Below are positions 1-9,032 of a stretch of DNA of 52,656 nt, piece by piece; the first letter of the stretch is position 1, and the number at the start of each line of letters is the position of its first letter. Source of the DNA: Afipia sp. (GTDB lineage: Bacteria > Pseudomonadota > Alphaproteobacteria > Rhizobiales > Xanthobacteraceae). The notes under the pieces were generated by a model. It saw only the letters and a list, made by a program, of their open reading frames with translations. It searched no databases and had not been told where the DNA came from. The translations under genes were made by a program, and so were the position numbers. The stretch is from contig JAFVHU010000009.1 of assembly GCA_017474385.1 (NCBI GenBank), positions 1 through 52,656 of the forward strand, written 5' to 3'.

Positions 1-112
1 CGAACTTAAGCGTGGTCCGGAGCACGGGGATTGCTATCCCCATCACGAAATGTTGCAGGAGGCGCGGTCCGGATGAAGTTGCTCCATCCCCACGACGCGC
101 AAATTTTCCGCC

Positions 113-217
113 GTCATTCCGGGGCGCGCGTCTTCGCGCGAGCCCGGAATCCATATCTGCGATTGCAAGCCAGTCATGGATTCCGGGCCTGCGCCGAGCG
201 GCGCATCCCGGAATGAC
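113..217. repeat. Paired REP-like hairpins (nested inverted repeat)
   Basis: Two hairpins, about 113-154 and 176-217, are mirror images of one another. The outer arms GTCATTCCGGG (113-123) and CCCGGAATGAC (207-217) match exactly, and the inner arms around 143-154 and 176-187 match each other. Each half also folds on itself. Repeats of this design are common between genes in Bradyrhizobium and its relatives. It lies just past the 3' end of the hydrolase gene, so it may end or stabilise that transcript; this role is inferred. Confidence 0.7.
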
Positions 218-223
218 ATCCCG

Positions 224-895
224 CTATTTCAAACTCTTGCTGAAGAACGCCAGGCTGCGCTGCCAGGCGAGATCCGAGCTCGGCTTGTCATAGCTGGCGC
301 GCTCGTCGCAGCCGAAACCGTGCTGCGCGCCGGGATAAACGAACACCTCGACCTCAGGCCGTTTCGTCTTGATGGTCTCGACATCGCTCAAGGGAATGCC
401 GGTGTCCTTTTCGCCGAAGTGCAACTGGGTCGGCACGGTGGGTTTGTCGTCGGCGAAGCGCACCACGGCGCCGCCGTAATAGCCGACCGCAGCGGTTAGT
501 CCCTTCAGCTTGGTCGCGGCGGCATAGGCCACGCTGCCGCCGAGACAGAAGCCGATGATGCCGACCGGGCCGATGTCTTTTGCCGCGTCGATGGCGGCCT
601 GCGTGTCGCGCAGCATCGCCGGCCAATCGGGGGCCGCGACAAACTTCCGCGCCACCGCGACTTCATCCGGCGAATATCCCGACTGAAAATTCGGCTCGAT
701 GCGATCGAAGATCGCAGGTGCGACGGCGACATAGCCTTCGTTCGCCAGCCGGTTGCAGATGCTGCGGATGTGCGAGTTGACCCCGAAGATTTCCTGGATC
801 ACGACAACCGCGGCCTTCGGCGCAATAGCCGGATCGGCGCGATAGGCCCCGAGCTTGAATCCATCCGAGGCGGTCAACGTGATCGTCTGTCCCAT
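224..895 (-). CDS. Dienelactone hydrolase family protein
   Basis: A 223-residue cytoplasmic alpha/beta hydrolase of the dienelactone hydrolase family. In that family a Cys-Asp-His triad opens lactone or ester substrates. Visible features are the nucleophile elbow G-F-C-L-G-G with Cys117, Glu35 in the Q-E-I-F-G motif that contacts the nucleophile in this family, an acid candidate Asp164 and His192 in A-Q-H-G-F. Length is normal. The ATG at 895 has an AAAGGA ribosome site about 10 bases upstream. The substrate cannot be read from sequence; many homologues are not true dienelactone hydrolases. It is co-directional with the small exported protein gene upstream. Confidence 0.9.
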   Translation of the reverse strand: MGQTITLTASDGFKLGAYRADPAIAPKAAVVVIQEIFGVNSHIRSICNRLANEGYVAVAPAIFDRIEPNFQSGYSPDEVAVARKFVAAPDWPAMLRDTQAAIDAAKDIGPVGIIGFCLGGSVAYAAATKLKGLTAAVGYYGGAVVRFADDKPTVPTQLHFGEKDTGIPLSDVETIKTKRPEVEVFVYPGAQHGFGCDERASYDKPSSDLAWQRSLAFFSKSLK

Positions 896-949
896 GCGGG
901 CGTCCTTTCATCAGATATCGGGAATGCCAGGGGCGAAGAGGATGCCGGC

Positions 950-1285
950 TTATCGCCACATCCAGTTGCGGCTCCAGTCGGCCTTCCAGCCGGTGAGGCG
1001 GCCGCCGCGGAATTGAAGGTAAAGCGGGTCGTCGCGGAACGACCAGCGGCTGCCGCCGACATTGCGGATCACCAGAAAAATCTCGTCGCCGGGCCGCCCG
1101 CTCACATAACTCAGCGGCTGTCCCAGCGCGTCGGTTGCGTCCTCCACGCTCATGCCGAACACCAGCGGCGTGTGGTTGGACAGCGTTGTGGTGAAGGGGG
1201 AGGGCGGCAGACGCTCCGCGCGCGCAGCCGCCGGGGTATGCGCAAGAGCAATGGCGACAAGGGGCGCGAAGACAACTAGTTTCAT
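950..1285 (-). CDS. Small exported protein of unknown function
   Basis: A 111-residue product starting at the ATG at 1285. The N-terminus has one lysine, a hydrophobic run and an A-A-R-A-type cleavage site, so Sec export to the periplasm is likely. The mature part has the look of a small lipoprotein-assembly-like or SmpA-like beta domain (G-M-S-V-E-D-A-T-D-A-L-G-Q-P, then several short strands), but I do not recognise a named family. A longer frame to 1429 has no better start and would run into the divergent AtuA gene. It sits about 55 bases upstream of the hydrolase gene on the same strand. Confidence 0.6.
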   Translation of the reverse strand: MKLVVFAPLVAIALAHTPAAARAERLPPSPFTTTLSNHTPLVFGMSVEDATDALGQPLSYVSGRPGDEIFLVIRNVGGSRWSFRDDPLYLQFRGGRLTGWKADWSRNWMWR

Positions 1286-1361
1286 GGTCAAAGTGTTCTT
1301 CGGTTTGCTGCCCAAGGCAAGCCGAAAGACCAATGAAAATCTCCGGGGAAGGATCAACTTT

Positions 1362-2714
1362 TTGTCGGGTTTGCGAATAGGTGCGGGATCGGCGTGGTGG
1401 GGTGACCGCATCGAGCCGGCAAAACTCAACGCCGAGCAGGGCGATCTCGATTATCTCTGTTTCGAGACCATGGCGGAAGCGACCGTCTCCGCCGCGCAGG
1501 TGCGCAAGCGGCGCGATCCCTCGTTCCCCGGATATGACACCTATCTCGACGACCGCACGAAGGCGGTGCTGCCGGGCTGTCTGAAGCGCGGCACAAAAAT
1601 CATCAGCAACCAGGGCTGGATCAATCCGGACGGCGCGGCACAGCGCATTGTCGAGCTGCTGCGCGAGCATGGTGCCAAGGGCAAGAAAGTCGCCGCCGTC
1701 TCCGGCAGCCTCATCACCGACCGCATCGCAAAGCTTGGCGGCACCATTCTGGAAAACGGCGCGCCGGTCGGCTCCATTGCATCCGAGATCATTTCGGCGG
1801 AAGCGTATCTCGGCGCGGAGCCTATCGCCGAAGCCCTGCGCCATGGCGCGGACATTGTCATTACCGGCCGCGTCGCCGATCCATCGCTGTTTCTCGCGCC
1901 GATGATGCACGAATTCGGCTGGCGCGCGGATGACTTCGCTAAGCTCGGTGCGGGCAGCGGTCTCGGCCATTTGCTGGAATGCGGGGCGCAGGTCACCGGC
2001 GGCTATTTCGCCGATCCCGGCTTCAAGGATGTGCCAAACCCATGGGATCTGGCGTTTCCGATTGCCGAGGTCGAGAGCGACGGCTCTGCGGTGATTGCGA
2101 AAGTCGCGGGCACCGGCGGCGCGATCAACGCCATGACGGTGAAAGAGCAGATGCTCTACGAGGTGCATGATCCGGCGAACTACATAACACCGGACGTGGT
2201 GGTCGATTTCACTACGGCATCACTTGAGCAGGTGGGCCCGAACCGTATGCGCGTCAGCAATATCGGCGGCAAGCCGCGCACCTCGACATTGAAAGTGTCG
2301 ATGGGCTGCATGGAAGGCTTCATCGGCGAGGACATGTTTTTCTATGCCGGTCCGGGCGCGCTGCGCCGTGCGAAGCTCGCAAAGCAAATCCTCGAGGAGC
2401 GGTTTCGCATCGTGAATCTCAAGGCGGATGACCTGCGCATCGACTTCCTCGGCCTCAACGCGATCCATGGCGAGGCCAGTCCCCCGGATGCGCCGGAACC
2501 TTATGAAGTCGCGGTGCGTGTCGCTGCGCGTTGCAAGACGCGCGAGGAAGCCCTGAAGGTGGGCCGCGAGATCGACGGGATGGCGGTGTCGGGCGTGGGC
2601 ATGACCGGCAAGCGCGTGCCGCATCAGGACCGCGCCCGCGAGATCATCGGTGTGTGGTCGACATTGGTGCCGCGCGAAAAAGTCGCCCCCGTCATTACCT
2701 GGTATGAGAGCTGA
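1362..2714 (+). CDS. AtuA family protein (acyclic terpene utilisation type)
   Basis: About 450 residues matching the main domain of AtuA, a protein first linked to citronellol and geraniol breakdown in Pseudomonas; its reaction is not settled. The conserved N-terminal I-G-A-G-S-A-W-W-G-D segment, the G-D-L-D-Y-L-C-F-E-T-M-A-E block and the I-T-G-R-V-A-D-P-S motif are all visible. The frame is open back to 1152, but that part is antisense to the neighbouring exported-protein gene. A GGGGAAGGA ribosome site sits 8-9 bases before the TTG at 1362, so I place the start there (another TTG at 1371 is possible). The companion small domain is encoded separately 4 bases downstream. Confidence 0.85.
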   Translation: MSGLRIGAGSAWWGDRIEPAKLNAEQGDLDYLCFETMAEATVSAAQVRKRRDPSFPGYDTYLDDRTKAVLPGCLKRGTKIISNQGWINPDGAAQRIVELLREHGAKGKKVAAVSGSLITDRIAKLGGTILENGAPVGSIASEIISAEAYLGAEPIAEALRHGADIVITGRVADPSLFLAPMMHEFGWRADDFAKLGAGSGLGHLLECGAQVTGGYFADPGFKDVPNPWDLAFPIAEVESDGSAVIAKVAGTGGAINAMTVKEQMLYEVHDPANYITPDVVVDFTTASLEQVGPNRMRVSNIGGKPRTSTLKVSMGCMEGFIGEDMFFYAGPGALRRAKLAKQILEERFRIVNLKADDLRIDFLGLNAIHGEASPPDAPEPYEVAVRVAARCKTREEALKVGREIDGMAVSGVGMTGKRVPHQDRAREIIGVWSTLVPREKVAPVITWYES

Positions 2715-2717
2715 CAC

Positions 2718-3062
2718 ATGCTGATCAAACTTGAGCGGGTTGCGCATGTGCGGTCCGGCGACAAGGGTAACACCTCGAACATCGCGGTGATCGCCTATCG
2801 CGACGAATTTTACCCGCTGCTGAAAGCGCAACTGACCGCCGAACGATTCAAGGCGTTCTATCGCGGCGCGATCAAGGGCGATGTCACGCGCTATGAGGCC
2901 GACAATCTGGCAGCGCTGAATTTCGTGGCGGAAGGGGCGCTCGGTGGCGGCGTGTCGCGCAGCCTTAGTCTCGATAACTACGGCAAGGCGCTGTCGGCGG
3001 CGATTCTCGGCTTCGAGATCGAGGTGCCTGAGCAATACTCCAATCTGCTGCGCGGCGGATAA
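2718..3062 (+). CDS. AtuA-associated small ferredoxin-fold-like protein
   Basis: A 114-residue protein with the signature A-H-V-R-S-G-D-K-G-N-T-S-N-I near its N-terminus. This is the hallmark of the small domain that accompanies AtuA, either fused to its C-terminus or as the next gene. It starts four bases after the AtuA stop, so the two are almost certainly translated together and probably act as a complex. The reaction is unknown. No membrane segment or signal peptide is seen. Identity of the family is firm; role is inferred from the pairing. Confidence 0.88.
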   Translation: MLIKLERVAHVRSGDKGNTSNIAVIAYRDEFYPLLKAQLTAERFKAFYRGAIKGDVTRYEADNLAALNFVAEGALGGGVSRSLSLDNYGKALSAAILGFEIEVPEQYSNLLRGG

Positions 3063-3137
3063 ACTTCGACCTGTATCGAAACAACGGACTGCGCCGGCGT
3101 GGCAACGTCGCCGCCAACAGGAATCTGACGGCACAGT

Positions 3138-4058
3138 ATGACCCTTGCAGTCGAGACGCCACGATCGCGCACGGCGATCAATCTTGCCTTGCTGGTGCTG
3201 CTGGCGACGCTGTGGGGTGCGGCCTACACCCTGGTCAAGATCGGCGTGGAAACCATTCCGCCGCTCACCCTGATCTCCGCGCGCACGCTGATCGCAGGCG
3301 GCATTCTGCTGGCGATCATGCGCCTGCGCGGCATCACCATGCCGCGCGATCCGGCGGTGTGGAAGCGTTTCATGATTCAGGCCTGCCTTAACAGTGTGAT
3401 CCCCTTCACGCTGATCGCCTATGCGGAGCGCCATGTCGGCGCGGGCCTCGCCACCATCCTGGGCTCGAATGCGCCGATCTTCGCCTTCCTGCTGGCGCTG
3501 CTGTTGGTGCGTCACGAGCGTCCGACCCTGCGCCAGTCGTTCGGTGTCGCGGCAGGTCTCACCGGAATTTGCCTCGTGGTAGGCGTCGATGCACTGAACG
3601 GATTGGGACAGGACGTCATCGCACAGCTTGCACTGGTGCTCTCCGCGGTCCTGTTCGGCGCGGCCGCGCTGTTTGGGCGCAACTTCAACGGGCTCGATCC
3701 GATGGTGCCAGCTGCCGGATCGATGATCTGCGGGGCGATCATCCTGACGCCGCTCGGTCTCATCGTCGACCAGCCATGGACGCTGACGCCATCAGCGGCA
3801 TCCGTTACAGCCCTGATTGCGCTCGCGGTGTTCTCGACCGCGCTCGCCTTCGTGATCTATTTCCGGCTGATCCAGACGCTGGGATCGGTCGGCACCACCG
3901 CGCAGGCTTACCTGCGCGTGCCGCTCGGCGTCGGCCTCGGCGTCGTGTTTCTGGGCGAAACACTCTCGCCGACGGTGTGGATCGGACTGGTTTGTGTCGT
4001 TGTCGGGATTGCCGCGATGACAATCCCTTCGCGTACAGCACCGCCGCACATCGAATGA
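3138..4058 (+). CDS. EamA / DMT family transporter
   Basis: A 306-residue inner-membrane protein with about ten hydrophobic segments arranged as two similar halves, the EamA duplication of the drug/metabolite transporter superfamily. The first half has the typical L-L-A-T-L-W-G-A-A-Y-T-L-V-K-I-G pattern and the second contains L-G-S-V-G-T-T-A-Q-A-Y-L-R-V-P. These carriers usually export metabolites or amino acids; the substrate cannot be named. It follows the AtuA pair by 75 bases on the same strand and may be co-transcribed. The start is the ATG at 3138. Confidence 0.9.
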   Translation: MTLAVETPRSRTAINLALLVLLATLWGAAYTLVKIGVETIPPLTLISARTLIAGGILLAIMRLRGITMPRDPAVWKRFMIQACLNSVIPFTLIAYAERHVGAGLATILGSNAPIFAFLLALLLVRHERPTLRQSFGVAAGLTGICLVVGVDALNGLGQDVIAQLALVLSAVLFGAAALFGRNFNGLDPMVPAAGSMICGAIILTPLGLIVDQPWTLTPSAASVTALIALAVFSTALAFVIYFRLIQTLGSVGTTAQAYLRVPLGVGLGVVFLGETLSPTVWIGLVCVVVGIAAMTIPSRTAPPHIE

Positions 4059-4261
4059 TATGCATGCCGCGCCGCACAACGGCGTCGCTGCGCTGCGTGT
4101 GGATGTCAGATTATTTTGATCGATTCTAATTTCGTTGCCAGCGGTTGAAAACCCGATCATGCTCCCGCTCGCTCGCTACCGACCGGTGCGTGGCGAGCGG
4201 ACGACCACGATGTGAGTCATCGCCGTAAGCGATGTCGTGCACCGGCGGGGAAACGCAAAAA

Positions 4262-4753
4262 ATGCCGACGATAAGCATTAACGGACGGAACGTGTCCGTC
4301 GAAGCGGCGAACGATACGCCGCTGCTCTGGGTCATCCGCGAACAACTTCAAATGACCGGTACGAAATTCGGCTGCGGCGCAGGTCTTTGCGGCGCATGCA
4401 CTGTTCATGTCAACGGCGAAGCCGTGCGCTCATGCCAGACCGCACTCAGCGAAGTCGCCGGCAAGAAGATCACCACCATCGAAGGCTTGAGCGCCGAGGG
4501 CGATCATCCGTTGCAGAAGGCCTGGATCCTCGAACAAGTGCCGCAATGCGGCTACTGCCAGTCCGGCCAGATCATGCAAGCGGCGTCGCTGCTCGCCAAG
4601 AACACCAATCCCACCAGGGATGAAGTGGTCGCGCATATGGACGGCAATCTGTGCCGCTGCATGACCTACTCGCGCATCCAGAAGGCCATCATGCGGGCCG
4701 CCAACGATATGCGAACCGCGTCGAACGCGCCTAGCGATCGGAGGGCAACATGA
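4262..4753 (+). CDS. (2Fe-2S)-binding subunit of a molybdenum hydroxylase
   Basis: A 163-residue small subunit of the xanthine-oxidase family, closest in layout to isoquinoline 1-oxidoreductase alpha (IorA type). The N-terminal plant-ferredoxin-like cluster is seen in [10 protein letters not shown] and the later R-S-C. The C-terminal helical domain supplies C-G-Y-C-Q-S-G and N-L-C-R-C, so both [2Fe-2S] sites are complete. It passes electrons from the Mo centre in the partner subunit. I use the ATG at 4262 because the product then begins directly with the ferredoxin strand; an in-frame GTG lies 30 bases upstream. Its TGA overlaps the start of the large subunit by four bases. Confidence 0.9.
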   Translation: MPTISINGRNVSVEAANDTPLLWVIREQLQMTGTKFGCGAGLCGACTVHVNGEAVRSCQTALSEVAGKKITTIEGLSAEGDHPLQKAWILEQVPQCGYCQSGQIMQAASLLAKNTNPTRDEVVAHMDGNLCRCMTYSRIQKAIMRAANDMRTASNAPSDRRAT

Positions 4754-7026
4754 ATAAGCACCTCAAGGTCAATTCATCGACCGATCTCAGCCGCCGCTCA
4801 TTCATCGTCGGCACATCCGCCGCAGGTCTTGCGCTCGGCTTCGCGTCCGTTCCGGGAAGCAGCGCATTGGCCGCGCCCGCCGCTTTCGATCCCAGTGTGT
4901 GGTACGCGATCGCGCCGGATGGTCTCGTCACCGTAACCTGCGGCAAGGCCGACATGGGTCAGCACATCGCGTCGACCATGGCGCAGCTCGTCGCCGAAGA
5001 ACTCGGCGCGAACTGGAAGGACATGCGGGTTCAGCTCGCCTCCAACGATCCGAAGTACAACGATCCGGTGCTCGGCGCGCAGATCACGGGCGGCTCCTGG
5101 AGCACCATGATGAACTTCGAGACGATGAGCCGCGCGGGCGCAGCGGGGCGCATCGCGTTGACCGAAGCCGCTGCCGCCATGATGGGCGTGCCGGCCGGTG
5201 AACTGGTGGTGCGCGATTCCACGATCTCGCATCCGAAGTCGAAGAAGTCGGTATCGTTTGCCGATGTGGTGAAAAGCGGCAAGGCCACCAAGAAGTTTTC
5301 GGCGGATGAGCTGAAAGCGCTCAAGCTGAAGACCCCGGATCAGTACACATTGGTCGGCCAGTCGATCCCGCAGATCGACATTCCGTCGAAAACCAACGGC
5401 ACCGCAAAGTACGGCATCGATACGTTCCTGCCCGGCATGGTCTACGGCAAGATCGTGATGCCGCCGGTGCGCTACGGCGCGACGGTGAAATCGGTCGATG
5501 ACTCAGGCGCGAAGAAAGTGCCGGGCTTCATCAAGGCGGTGACGCTGGAGGACAAGACCGGCACCACCACGGGCTGGGTCGTCGCAGTGGCCAACACCTA
5601 CGCCAACGCCAAGAAGGCGGCGGAAGCGCTCAGGGTCACCTATGACAACGGGCCGAATGCGAAAGTCTCCAGCGAATCCCTGCTGGCGGAAGCCAAGCGG
5701 TTGCAGGCCGACAACGCGTCGGGGCTGTTCTTCGTCAAGAACGGCGACACGGCGGAAGCGCTCGGCAAGGCATCGAAGGTGATGGAGGCGGAATACATCA
5801 CCAACATCAACATCCATGCGCCGATGGAACCGATGAATGCCACGGCGCAACTGCAGGGCGACATCTGGCACGTCTATACCGGCAATCAGTTCGCTACCCG
5901 TTCGGGCGCGATCGCGGCCGGTGCGCTGGGCATCGATCCGAAGTTCATCGTGATGCATCAGGCATGGCTGGGCGGCGGCTTCGGCCGGCGTCTCGACGGT
6001 GACATGCTGATTCCGGCGGTGCTTGCGGCGAAGGCTGTCGGCAAGCCGGTGAAGGTCATCTACTCGCGCGAGGACGACACCACCATGGACTTCTCGCGTC
6101 CATTGACCTTCCAGAAGATCAAGGCCGGTCTTGACGACAGCGGCAAGCTGATTGCGTTCAATCACGACGTGGTCAGCGCCTGGCCGACCAAGCGCTGGGG
6201 TATCCCGGCGTTCCTGTCGCCGGATGTTGAGAAGAAGGGCGCGCTCGATGCCTTCACGGTGAACGGCGCGGACTTCTTCTACACGGTGCCCAACCACAAC
6301 GTCCGCGCCATCATCAACGAACTGGCGCAGTCGGCCACGCCCTCGGGCCAGTTGCGCTCGGTGGCTCCCGGCTGGACCTTCTGGGCGGTGGAAAGCATGC
6401 TCGATGAGCTTGCGGTGGCGGCGGGGAAAGACCCGGCGCAGTTCCGCATCGACATGCTTGACGGCGCCGGCGCCAATGCCGGCGGCGCGCAGCGGCTGCG
6501 TAACACGCTGCTCGCGGCGATGGGCCTTGCCGGCTACGGCACCAAGAAGCTGCCCAAGGGTGAAGGCATGGGCGTCGCCTGCGTGTCATCGCAGGAACGC
6601 GCGACGGCGAGCTGGACGGCGTGCGTCGCCCATGTCGCAGTGAACGACAGCGGCGAGGTCAAGGTGAAGAAACTCACCGTGGCCACCGACGTCGGCACGC
6701 AGGTGAATCCGGACGGCATCCGCGCCCAGGTCGAGGGTGCGGCGCTATGGGGCATGTCGCTGGCGCTGTTCGAGAAGGCCACCATGAAGGATGGCGCGAT
6801 CGAACAGACCAACTTCGACACCTACACCCCCATGCGGATGAGCCAGATTCCGGAGGTGGCGATCGCCGTCATCGCCAATGGCGAATCTCCGACAGGTGCC
6901 GGAGAACCCGCGGTGACCGTGGTGGCGCCGGCTCTCGCCAACGCCATTCACAATGCGGTCGGCGCACGCGTGCGTTCGCTGCCGATTACGGCGGATGCGG
7001 TGAAGGCCGGCATGAAGAAGGCGTAG
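4750..7026 (+). CDS. Molybdopterin-binding large subunit of a xanthine-oxidase-family hydroxylase
   Basis: A 758-residue catalytic subunit that holds the molybdenum cofactor. The N-terminus contains S-R-R-S-F-I followed by a hydrophobic stretch ending A-L-A, a twin-arginine signal, so the folded enzyme goes to the periplasm with its iron-sulfur partner. Family motifs include G-G-G-F-G-R-R near residue 410 and the C-terminal G-A-G-E-P with the catalytic glutamate. There is no FAD subunit, which fits the IorAB-type two-subunit enzymes that hand electrons to a membrane or cytochrome acceptor. The substrate (N-heterocycle, aldehyde or other) is unknown. No XdhC/MobA-like chaperone is present beside it. 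Confidence 0.9.
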   Translation: MNKHLKVNSSTDLSRRSFIVGTSAAGLALGFASVPGSSALAAPAAFDPSVWYAIAPDGLVTVTCGKADMGQHIASTMAQLVAEELGANWKDMRVQLASNDPKYNDPVLGAQITGGSWSTMMNFETMSRAGAAGRIALTEAAAAMMGVPAGELVVRDSTISHPKSKKSVSFADVVKSGKATKKFSADELKALKLKTPDQYTLVGQSIPQIDIPSKTNGTAKYGIDTFLPGMVYGKIVMPPVRYGATVKSVDDSGAKKVPGFIKAVTLEDKTGTTTGWVVAVANTYANAKKAAEALRVTYDNGPNAKVSSESLLAEAKRLQADNASGLFFVKNGDTAEALGKASKVMEAEYITNINIHAPMEPMNATAQLQGDIWHVYTGNQFATRSGAIAAGALGIDPKFIVMHQAWLGGGFGRRLDGDMLIPAVLAAKAVGKPVKVIYSREDDTTMDFSRPLTFQKIKAGLDDSGKLIAFNHDVVSAWPTKRWGIPAFLSPDVEKKGALDAFTVNGADFFYTVPNHNVRAIINELAQSATPSGQLRSVAPGWTFWAVESMLDELAVAAGKDPAQFRIDMLDGAGANAGGAQRLRNTLLAAMGLAGYGTKKLPKGEGMGVACVSSQERATASWTACVAHVAVNDSGEVKVKKLTVATDVGTQVNPDGIRAQVEGAALWGMSLALFEKATMKDGAIEQTNFDTYTPMRMSQIPEVAIAVIANGESPTGAGEPAVTVVAPALANAIHNAVGARVRSLPITADAVKAGMKKA

Positions 7027-7051
7027 GGACCGACGAATTGTGACAAAACAG

Positions 7052-7077
7052 CCGGAGGCATCGCGAGATGCCTCCGG
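7052..7077 (+). terminator. Rho-independent terminator after the Mo-hydroxylase pair
   Basis: Perfect 11-bp stem CCGGAGGCATC / GATGCCTCCGG with a four-base loop, followed at once by TTTTGTTTTG. It starts 26 bases past the large-subunit stop. Confidence 0.92.
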
Positions 7078-7155
7078 TTTTGTTTTGGCGTTATGCCGCG
7101 CTTTGCATTGCGTTCGGTCATTGACCGGTCGGCATGCCTTCCGCAATCTGTGGCG

Positions 7156-7392
7156 ATGACCGGAGCACCTCAGAGCAAGCGCCCGCGTGTACGGCAGAGC
7201 CTTGAAAAGGCGCTGCTGCCGATCCTGATCTTCGCACCGTCGGTCACGGTGCTGTGCTGGACAGCGGCCTGGATCTTCCGCGATGAATTTATCTTCAAGG
7301 CAACGCTGATCGGGCTCGGCTGCTTCGCTATCGTTCTCGGCGCGGTGGCCTGTCTTCTGGTGTTGCTGAAGCGAATCGATCGCGGCGGTTGA
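7156..7392 (+). CDS. Small two-helix membrane protein, unknown
   Basis: A 78-residue product from the ATG at 7156, or 99 residues from an ATG at 7093; neither has a strong ribosome site. After a basic N-terminus it has two hydrophobic segments joined by a short charged loop (I-F-R-D-E-F), so it should span the inner membrane twice and end in K-R-I-D-R-G-G. I do not recognise a family. It lies between a terminator and a convergent SDR gene, so it is probably a single-gene unit. Confidence 0.5.
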   Translation: MTGAPQSKRPRVRQSLEKALLPILIFAPSVTVLCWTAAWIFRDEFIFKATLIGLGCFAIVLGAVACLLVLLKRIDRGG

Positions 7393-7398
7393 TTGGTC

Positions 7399-8259
7399 CT
7401 AAGGCTTCCCGACCGGCACCTTTCGCCGTGTCATGAAGTCCACGACGCGGTCAGGCGTCAGGGCGCGGCCGATCGGGCCGAGATGCGCAATGAAGCCTAC
7501 GCTGTAACGCGTTCTTGGCCGATTTGCTGTTGCAGCCTTGAAGACGATACGCGCCACGGTCTCCGCCGACATCACGCCGAACCCATCGGGATCAAGGAAG
7601 CTGTGCATGCGCTGGGCTAGGCGCTGCTTGAAATACGCATAGGGACTTTGCGGTCCAGTGTCGGGAATTGTTTTCAGCAGCGTTGCCTCGAAGTGCGTGG
7701 CGATGGGACCCGGCAGCACGTTGACCACGTCGATGCCGAACGGTTCGACCTCAGGACGCAGGGCGTCAGTCAGCGCTTCGATGGCGAATTTCGAAGCGTG
7801 ATATGCGCCGCCGCCGATCGAACTGACACGGCCCGCCACCGAACTGACATTGACGATTCGCCCATGCCCGGCACGGCGCATCGCCGGCAGCACCAGTTGC
7901 GACAGCCGCAAGCCGCCGAAGACATTGGTTTCGAATTGCAGCCGCAGCGCGTCGAGCGAAATCTCTTCCAGTGGACCGTATTGGCCGTAGCCGGCATTGT
8001 TGACCAGAATTCCAACCGCGCCGAATTCACGTTCGATGGAATCCACGGCTGCGCGCCGCGCGGTCTCGTCGGTGACATCGAGCACGAGCGTGCGGCAGCC
8101 GAGCGCACGCAGGTCATCGAGCGTGGAAACATCCCGTGCCGTGGCGAACGTCTCATAACCTGCTTTGCGGAAGATTTGCGCGGCGGCTCGGCCGACGCCG
8201 CTCGAGCATCCGGTGATCAGCACCGGACCGGCAGCATTTTTGTCGCGGGCCAGCGTCAT
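7399..8259 (-). CDS. SDR family NAD(P)-dependent oxidoreductase
   Basis: A 286-residue classical short-chain dehydrogenase. The Rossmann dinucleotide motif T-G-C-S-S-G-V-G is at residues 16-23, the N-N-A-G motif at 87-90, the catalytic serine about 140 and the Y-H-A-S-K active site at 153-157, so all catalytic positions are present. It reduces or oxidises an alcohol/ketone pair; the substrate is unknown. The upstream 72-residue gene overlaps its start by four bases (ATGA), so the two are translationally coupled. It converges with the small membrane protein gene. Confidence 0.9.
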   Translation of the reverse strand: MTLARDKNAAGPVLITGCSSGVGRAAAQIFRKAGYETFATARDVSTLDDLRALGCRTLVLDVTDETARRAAVDSIEREFGAVGILVNNAGYGQYGPLEEISLDALRLQFETNVFGGLRLSQLVLPAMRRAGHGRIVNVSSVAGRVSSIGGGAYHASKFAIEALTDALRPEVEPFGIDVVNVLPGPIATHFEATLLKTIPDTGPQSPYAYFKQRLAQRMHSFLDPDGFGVMSAETVARIVFKAATANRPRTRYSVGFIAHLGPIGRALTPDRVVDFMTRRKVPVGKP

Positions 8260-8474
8260 TTGCGGCGCGCGGTCTTCTTCTTGCGTTTCGCGATGGGCGC
8301 GGAGGCCTTGGCGCTTCTGCGCAATGCCTCCCGCAAGTCTTTCGGCACGCCGTGTTTTTTCAGAAGGTCGGCAAAGGATTCATCGGCAAGTTCCTGAAGC
8401 GTTGCCATCCGGTCGCGGCCGAGCTGCACCAGCGCCTGATAGGTCCCGTCGTCGAATTCGATAACCTTGCGCAT
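8256..8474 (-). CDS. Small basic protein, possible ribbon-helix-helix type
   Basis: A 72-residue protein opening with M-R-K-V-I-E-F-D-D-G-T-Y, a short strand, followed by two predicted helices and a very basic tail (K-R-K-K-K-T-A-R-R-K). This layout resembles ribbon-helix-helix DNA-binding proteins, but no diagnostic motif settles it. Its stop overlaps the SDR start by four bases, so it is the first gene of a two-gene unit and could be its regulator. Confidence 0.55.
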   Translation of the reverse strand: MRKVIEFDDGTYQALVQLGRDRMATLQELADESFADLLKKHGVPKDLREALRRSAKASAPIAKRKKKTARRK

Positions 8475-8545
8475 GCCAACCCCTCGTATGACCGGGCATT
8501 CAAGCCGTCATCATACAGGGGTTCCATTGGTCGCGGTCAACGCTT

Positions 8546-9031
8546 TCAGCGTGCGACAAGAGCGACCACAAACAATGCGCTGGCTGCGGCAGAAGCAACC
8601 GTCCGCAGATGGTTCCAGAAGGTCCAGTCCTTCAGATAGCGCGCCCACACCGCGGCGGCATCGGCGCCGGACGGATCGACAGCGTCGAGTGCGTTGTTGA
8701 GCGGCACGTTGAAGATCACTGTGCAGACGAACATTCCCACCACATAAAGAATGCCCGCGACGAGCATGGCCGTGGCGGCGGTCTCGCCGAGACGAAACAG
8801 CGCCAACCCGGCGAGCGCGAGTGCCGCCAGCGTCGTCCCCCAGAACAGCGGCATGAACAACGATTGCAGGATCGTGGTGTTGATCGACTGCATGGCGGAC
8901 ATGCCATGGGCCTGGGGGATCCGGCCCAGCGCAGTCATGATGAAGGTGGAGAAAGCAAAATACAGCCCCGCCATCATGCCGCAGCCGATCGCCGCGAACC
9001 ACAGAAGCACAGTGGAAACAGACTGTGTCAT
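8546..9031 (-). CDS. DUF1772 (anthrone-oxygenase-like) membrane protein
   Basis: A 161-residue protein with four hydrophobic segments. It has the family's I-F-N-V-P-L-N-N-A-L motif in the middle and W-T-F-W-N-H-L-R-T before the last helix. Members of this family include fungal anthrone oxygenases; bacterial members are uncharacterised. The ATG at 9031 is preceded by GGAGGGCCTGAC, a strong ribosome site, and lies one base after the stop of the NmrA-like gene, so the pair is an operon. It is likely controlled by the divergent TetR gene. Confidence 0.85.
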   Translation of the reverse strand: MTQSVSTVLLWFAAIGCGMMAGLYFAFSTFIMTALGRIPQAHGMSAMQSINTTILQSLFMPLFWGTTLAALALAGLALFRLGETAATAMLVAGILYVVGMFVCTVIFNVPLNNALDAVDPSGADAAAVWARYLKDWTFWNHLRTVASAAASALFVVALVAR

Positions 9032-9032
9032 G

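Noticed and set aside
663-2168. 501-residue minus-strand frame across the DLH and AtuA genes
   Set aside because: Antisense shadow of two well-supported genes; no ribosome site or recognisable domain, composition rich in Arg and His.
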